A stretch of DNA of 64,000 bases from DASUXY01 sp035301985 (lineage in GTDB: Bacteria > Bacillota > Bacilli > Bacillales > Amphibacillaceae), in contig DATGTE010000008.1 in NCBI GenBank assembly GCA_035301985.1, positions 1-64,000 of the forward strand, in the 5' to 3' direction. Within the stretch, counting starts at the first letter, position 1. The number at the start of each line of letters is the position of its first letter. A program made the translations under genes and the position numbers. Shown in pieces: positions 60,762 through 64,000 of this stretch. The notes under the pieces are model-generated. The model searched no databases, was not told the DNA's origin, and worked only from the letters and a program-made list of their open reading frames with translations.

Positions 60762-60911
60762 TTAAAATCCTCCTACCGTATGGTTGTCGGTCGCTTCCTT
60801 TTTTCGTTCGGCATCTGTAAATCGCGATTGGCTAGAGAGAGGTTTACGTTGTTGTTTTTCCGTATAAACCTCTAATTGATGCGATCGTCTCGATTTACCT
60901 TTATTGGCCAC
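60762..60911 (-). CDS. Basic 49-residue protein upstream of the DUF3813-like gene
   Basis: The minus strand encodes ANKGKSRRSHQLEVYTEK... ending in NHTVGGF. It is highly basic and hydrophilic, without hydrophobic segments. The start is GTG 60911, eight bases after GGGAGG. Its TAA is followed directly by the ATG of the next gene, so the two are coupled. It faintly recalls YfhE-like small proteins, but I do not assign a family. Confidence 0.7.
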   Translation of the reverse strand: MANKGKSRRSHQLEVYTEKQQRKPLSSQSRFTDAERKKEATDNHTVGGF

Positions 60912-61012
60912 CGAATATACCTCCCAGAAAAGATGAACGCTTTATAAGTTGCGTTCGTCTATAGTATGGGACAAAATAACGTTAATATAGAAGGAAATTT
61001 CCGGATGAAGAA

Positions 61013-61045
61013 GAAAAATTTAAAGCCACTTATAACAGTGGCTTT
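61013..61045 (-). terminator. Terminator of the HAD phosphatase gene
   Basis: AAAGCCACT and AGTGGCTTT form a 9-bp stem with a six-base loop. On the minus strand AAATTTTTC follows. Confidence 0.75.
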
Positions 61046-61074
61046 GCTTTAGTCCGTTGGTGAATTTGATTTTG

Positions 61075-61920
61075 TTAAGCTGTGTCTGTGTGATCGACGC
61101 TAATTTGCAAGTAATTTTCTAAAAACATTCCAATTCCATCTTCCACGTTCGTATCGGTCACGTAGTTTGCAATCGATTTTAGTTCGTCGATTGCATTGCC
61201 CATAGCAACACCGACACCAGCGAAATCAATCATTTCTAAATCATTATCTTCGTCACCAAAAGCGATGATCCGTTCTTGAGGAATATTGTAATGGTTAGCG
61301 ATTTTTTTCAATCCGACCGCTTTATTCATCCCTTTTCTTACGATTTCAATAATGTTCCACGGTGCCCCCCATGTCCGGTGTTCGATTAATTCGGCATGTT
61401 GGTCATCCAAGTGCGATCGTAATTCGTGAATATGATCATCTCGTGGGTGGATTAATAATGATGTAGGGTCATCCATCAGTTCTTTACGTAAGCTGCCGAT
61501 GCGAAATGATGGGTTTTTTAGAGAAGTGCTATGGAAGGTGTCAATAATTTGCTGATCATATTTGTCAAGAAATACATTGTCTTGAACTTCTGCCAACATA
61601 TTATGGACGGAAAGTTCATAACATGCGTCAACTATTTTTAACGCCGTCTGCTGTGACATGGGCTGATGAAGCGTTCCCCAATTTCTATTTTTAGGGTGAT
61701 GGATGAGCGCCCCGTTAAAGTTGACCATAGGTGTATCTAGACCCAATTCATGATAATATTGAATGCTGGCGCGATGTGGTCTGCCTGTAGCAATGACCAC
61801 AACATGTCCTTGTTCAATCGCTCTTAAAATAACCTGTTTTGTCCGAGCGCTTATTTTGTTTTCTGTAGTCAAAAGCGTACCATCAAGATCAAGCGCAATT
61901 AAATGTTTATTTCTTTTCAT
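61075..61920 (-). CDS. yitU: Cof-type HAD phosphatase (YitU-like)
   Basis: A 281-residue haloacid dehalogenase superfamily enzyme. The nucleophile motif is ALDLDGTLL (about residues 8-16), motif II VVIATGR, and the C-terminal GDEDNDLEMIDFAGVGVAMGN. Substrates of this class are phosphosugars or FMN-type compounds, not predictable here. ATG 61920 with GAGGTGA upstream is chosen. The 61992 start would add 24 residues that look unlike the family. Confidence 0.88.
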   Translation of the reverse strand: MKRNKHLIALDLDGTLLTTENKISARTKQVILRAIEQGHVVVIATGRPHRASIQYYHELGLDTPMVNFNGALIHHPKNRNWGTLHQPMSQQTALKIVDACYELSVHNMLAEVQDNVFLDKYDQQIIDTFHSTSLKNPSFRIGSLRKELMDDPTSLLIHPRDDHIHELRSHLDDQHAELIEHRTWGAPWNIIEIVRKGMNKAVGLKKIANHYNIPQERIIAFGDEDNDLEMIDFAGVGVAMGNAIDELKSIANYVTDTNVEDGIGMFLENYLQISVDHTDTA

Positions 61921-62048
61921 ATCATTCACCTCGTATCCAATGGTATAAGGGATTGAGACATAAGTAAAGATAAATTTCTTTAATAATTGCATAATGGCTC
62001 ATGATAATATTATGATTAAATATATATAAATTAGAAAGGATCATGAAT

Positions 62049-62810
62049 ATGATTGGCATTTCAAAGGAAACGATTCAGTCCATCCCATGTCTTATTGTAT
62101 CAGATGACCAACATGGAGGAGCACCTTTGCCTACCGTAGTCTATTTACATGGATTTACGAGTGCCAAAGAACATAATTTACCTTTAGCATATTTATTAGC
62201 GGAAAAGGGATATCGCGTCATCTTGCCAGATAGTAAGTACCACGGTGAACGTGAATATAAAATTGCTAATTTAAAACGACAAATTTCCTTTTGGGATATC
62301 GTGATGAAAAATGTTGATGAACTCCAGAAGATAAAAAGTGCTCTTGATGATCATCAACTCATTCAAGGAGACAGGTTTGGCGTAGCGGGGACAAGCATGG
62401 GAGGGATTACGACATCAGCGGCTCTAACCCAATATCCGTGGATTAAAGCCGCGGCTATCTTAATGGGTTCACCTAAAATCACGACATACGCACAAGCTCT
62501 CGTCAATCATCTCAAAGAACTAGATCGTCTCCCAGTGAAAGAAGAGAAAATTGAAAAAATATATGAACAACTAAAAGCGTATGATTTATCGATGCATACG
62601 GATACGCTCATGGATCGTCCTCTCATGTTTTGGCATGGAACAGATGATTCGATCGTTCCATTCGATCATTCGTATACATTTTATAAAGAGGTAAAAGAAA
62701 AGTATAAAACGAAGCGTAACATTCATTTTGTAAAAGAAGAAAACCGTGATCACAAAGTGAGTCGATTTGCGATTTTAGAAACTGTAAAATGGTTTGAAAA
62801 GTTTTTATAA
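62049..62810 (+). CDS. yitV: Alpha/beta hydrolase (YitV-like)
   Basis: A 253-residue serine hydrolase. YLHGFTSAKEHNLPLAYLLAEKGYRV is the N-terminal core, the nucleophile serine is in GTSMGG, and the acid and base lie in HGTDDSIVP and DHKV. ATG 62049 is preferred since AAAGGA then sits eight bases upstream. Esterase-type activity is expected, substrate unknown. Confidence 0.88.
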   Translation: MIGISKETIQSIPCLIVSDDQHGGAPLPTVVYLHGFTSAKEHNLPLAYLLAEKGYRVILPDSKYHGEREYKIANLKRQISFWDIVMKNVDELQKIKSALDDHQLIQGDRFGVAGTSMGGITTSAALTQYPWIKAAAILMGSPKITTYAQALVNHLKELDRLPVKEEKIEKIYEQLKAYDLSMHTDTLMDRPLMFWHGTDDSIVPFDHSYTFYKEVKEKYKTKRNIHFVKEENRDHKVSRFAILETVKWFEKFL

Positions 62811-62950
62811 ACGTTTATTTGCTTATCATCATGAATGATCAACAAATGATATGCACATCAATCTATAATCCGCTTTTGAATAGCAAACACTTAAAAAAAG
62901 ATGAATAATATGTTTTAATAAAAGTATGAAGGAAAAGGAGGAAAGAGATC

Positions 62951-63262
62951 ATGGACGAAGCAAAAAAGGAAAATATCATGGGTGCGCTTGAAAATGTAAT
63001 TGATCCGGAATTAGGTATTGACATTGTTAACCTCGGATTAGTATATGGTGTCGATTTAGATGAGAACGGAAAATGCACCGTAACCATGACACTCACATCC
63101 ATGGGATGTCCGTTAGCAGGCCATATAGAACAAGATGTGCGTTTTGCACTTGCAGATATCCCCGACATTAAAGATATAGATGTTGAACTCGTATGGGATC
63201 CACCTTGGGGTAAGGATAAAATGTCACGCTATGCAAAAATCGCTTTAGGTGTTCCTGATTAA
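62951..63262 (+). CDS. yitW: MIP18 family Fe-S assembly-type protein (YitW-like)
   Basis: A 103-residue protein with the DUF59 marks: VIDPELGIDIVNLGLVY near the start and TSMGCPLAGHIEQDV with the conserved cysteine. Related to SufT/PaaD proteins in Fe-S cluster delivery. AAGGAGG is nine bases before ATG. Gene order yitU-V-W is kept. Confidence 0.9.
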   Translation: MDEAKKENIMGALENVIDPELGIDIVNLGLVYGVDLDENGKCTVTMTLTSMGCPLAGHIEQDVRFALADIPDIKDIDVELVWDPPWGKDKMSRYAKIALGVPD

Positions 63263-63324
63263 TTCCATCAACATGAGTGATTTAGCTGCTGAAGGTTAGC
63301 GGTAAAGAAACACATCGAAGTGAG

Positions 63325-63356
63325 AGGTTGATTCATAAAGATGGATCGACCTTTTA
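63325..63356 (+). terminator. Terminator of yitW
   Basis: AGGTTGAT and ATCGACCT pair (one wobble) with a 12-base loop and a short T-run. Confidence 0.6.
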
Positions 63357-63392
63357 CACTTTTAAATATAAAATATTTCATGAGGTATTGAT

Positions 63393-63914
63393 ATGCAACG
63401 TGCTGTTCATGTGCCAATCTACCAAATTGTTGGTTATAAAAATTCAGGTAAGACGAGTTTAATGGTTAAATTAATCGATTATTTTACGCAGCACAATCTA
63501 GAAGTCGGAACATTTAAGCATCATGGTCACGGCGGAGAGCCCGAAGTTGTCAAACATACAGATAGCGATTATCATTTTACAGCTGGTGCATCTGTTAGTT
63601 TTGTTCAAGGTGAAAAACAGCTTCATATGAAAGCTAAGGATACTTCAGACGTCACATTAGATCAGCTTCTAGCTTTGTATAACTTTTTTAACATTGATCT
63701 CGTTCTCATTGAAGGATATAAGCGAGCAAACTACCCTAAAATTGTTTTAATTCGTCATCAAGACGATTTACAACTACTTGAGAGCTTATCAAACGTAATT
63801 GCAGTTGGTTCACATGATTTACAGCTAATCGAGTCGTTGGACTATCTGACTTTTTCTTTAGTTGAGATCGATCAAGAATTGAATCGATTAGCTAATCATA
63901 TGATATCAACATAA
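63393..63914 (+). CDS. mobB: Molybdopterin-guanine dinucleotide biosynthesis adaptor
   Basis: A 173-residue P-loop GTPase: VGYKNSGKTSL at about 12-22, HHGHGGEPEV and LIEGYKRANYPKI are MobB marks. It helps MobA convert molybdopterin to MGD. GAGGT lies about eight bases before ATG 63393. The moaE gene starts 12 bases after its stop, so this is the start of a molybdenum-cofactor operon that continues to the right. Confidence 0.9.
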   Translation: MQRAVHVPIYQIVGYKNSGKTSLMVKLIDYFTQHNLEVGTFKHHGHGGEPEVVKHTDSDYHFTAGASVSFVQGEKQLHMKAKDTSDVTLDQLLALYNFFNIDLVLIEGYKRANYPKIVLIRHQDDLQLLESLSNVIAVGSHDLQLIESLDYLTFSLVEIDQELNRLANHMIST

Positions 63915-63926
63915 AGGTGGGACAGT

Positions 63927-64000
63927 ATGGGAAAAAACTTTTGGATTACAAGTCAACCAGTAGACATTAACGAGGTCATACAAAAAGTTGTGAGACCAGA
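63927..64000 (+). CDS. moaE: Molybdopterin synthase catalytic subunit, N-terminal part
   Basis: Only the first 24 codons are in the window: GKNFWITSQPVDINEVIQKV, then VRP, the standard MoaE opening. Cut by the right edge. AAGGTGG is about seven bases before ATG. Linked to mobB as in B. subtilis. Confidence 0.8.
   Translation, partial: MGKNFWITSQPVDINEVIQKVVRP

Noticed and set aside
1..64000. CRISPR arrays, tRNA or rRNA genes, insertion sequences, toxin-antitoxin or prophage modules
   Set aside because: I looked for repeated spacers, CCA-ended cloverleafs, transposases and phage genes and saw none. The only accessory-looking parts are the lipoprotein pair, the GH13-like gene and the oxidase region.

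Overview
The window is chromosomal DNA of a low-GC Gram-positive bacterium of the family Bacillaceae. The evidence is gene content and order: hit/ecsAB, hmoB-pbpF-hemEHY, yhfH/yhfI/lplJ/lcfB, comK/yhjD/yhjE/addBA, yisL and yitS-yitT-yitU-yitV-yitW all follow a Bacillus subtilis-like backbone. AGGAGG ribosome sites, frequent TTG/GTG starts, a T-box leader, a TRAP-type site and a FadR operator fit the same group. I name no genus. An OpuAC-type glycine betaine binding protein at the left edge hints at osmotic tolerance. I saw no rRNA, tRNA, CRISPR array, insertion sequence or prophage.

Layout. 1-8.2 kb: end of an opuAC-like gene, YtxH-domain gene, trpP with a six-triplet TRAP-like site over its Shine-Dalgarno, hit, ecsAB, an M20 amidohydrolase, a ferritin-like gene, a PAP2 phosphatase and a BASS-family transporter. 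8.4-12.9 kb: argCJBD. 13.1-23.1 kb: promoter, long leader with T-box riboswitch, then ilvB-ilvH-ilvC-leuA-leuB-leuC-leuD-ilvA. 23.2-24.2 kb: bdbC plus a membrane-anchored thioredoxin. 24.2-30.7 kb: hmoB, pbpF, hemE-hemH-hemY. 30.7-35.2 kb: a decayed peptidase fragment, yhfH (42 codons), yhfI, lplJ and lcfB with a FadR operator. 35.7-38.2 kb: two tandem paralogous lipoproteins, one with an OmpA-like C-terminal domain. 38.5-47.8 kb: yhjD-like gene, comK, a TVP38/DedA-type gene, addB-addA. 48.1-51.8 kb: a ba3-type cytochrome oxidase operon (subunit IIa, II, I, SCO, small membrane protein). 51.9-57.4 kb: a DPBB protein, rocD, yisL, a membrane-anchored GH13 protein lacking all catalytic residues, and a polytopic His-rich membrane protein. 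57.6-64 kb: degV, yitT, a small lipoprotein, NifU_N protein, two tiny ORFs, yitU, yitV, yitW, mobB and the start of moaE.

How they work together. The arg and ilv-leu operons give complete routes from N-acetylglutamyl phosphate to ornithine and from threonine/pyruvate to branched-chain amino acids. The T-box specifier reads best as AUC (Ile), and the last gene encodes an IlvA without a C-terminal regulatory domain, so isoleucine may act mainly on transcription. hemE/H/Y make heme by the coproporphyrin-dependent route, and the ba3 oxidase, its SCO factor and HmoB use or recycle heme and copper. addBA and comK serve recombination and competence.

Least explained parts: the two-repeat lipoprotein pair (35.7-38.1 kb), the GH13 pseudo-enzyme (54.6-56.1 kb), the Tyr/Pro-rich DPBB protein (51.9 kb), and paired palindromes before the oxidase operon (48.04-48.08 kb).
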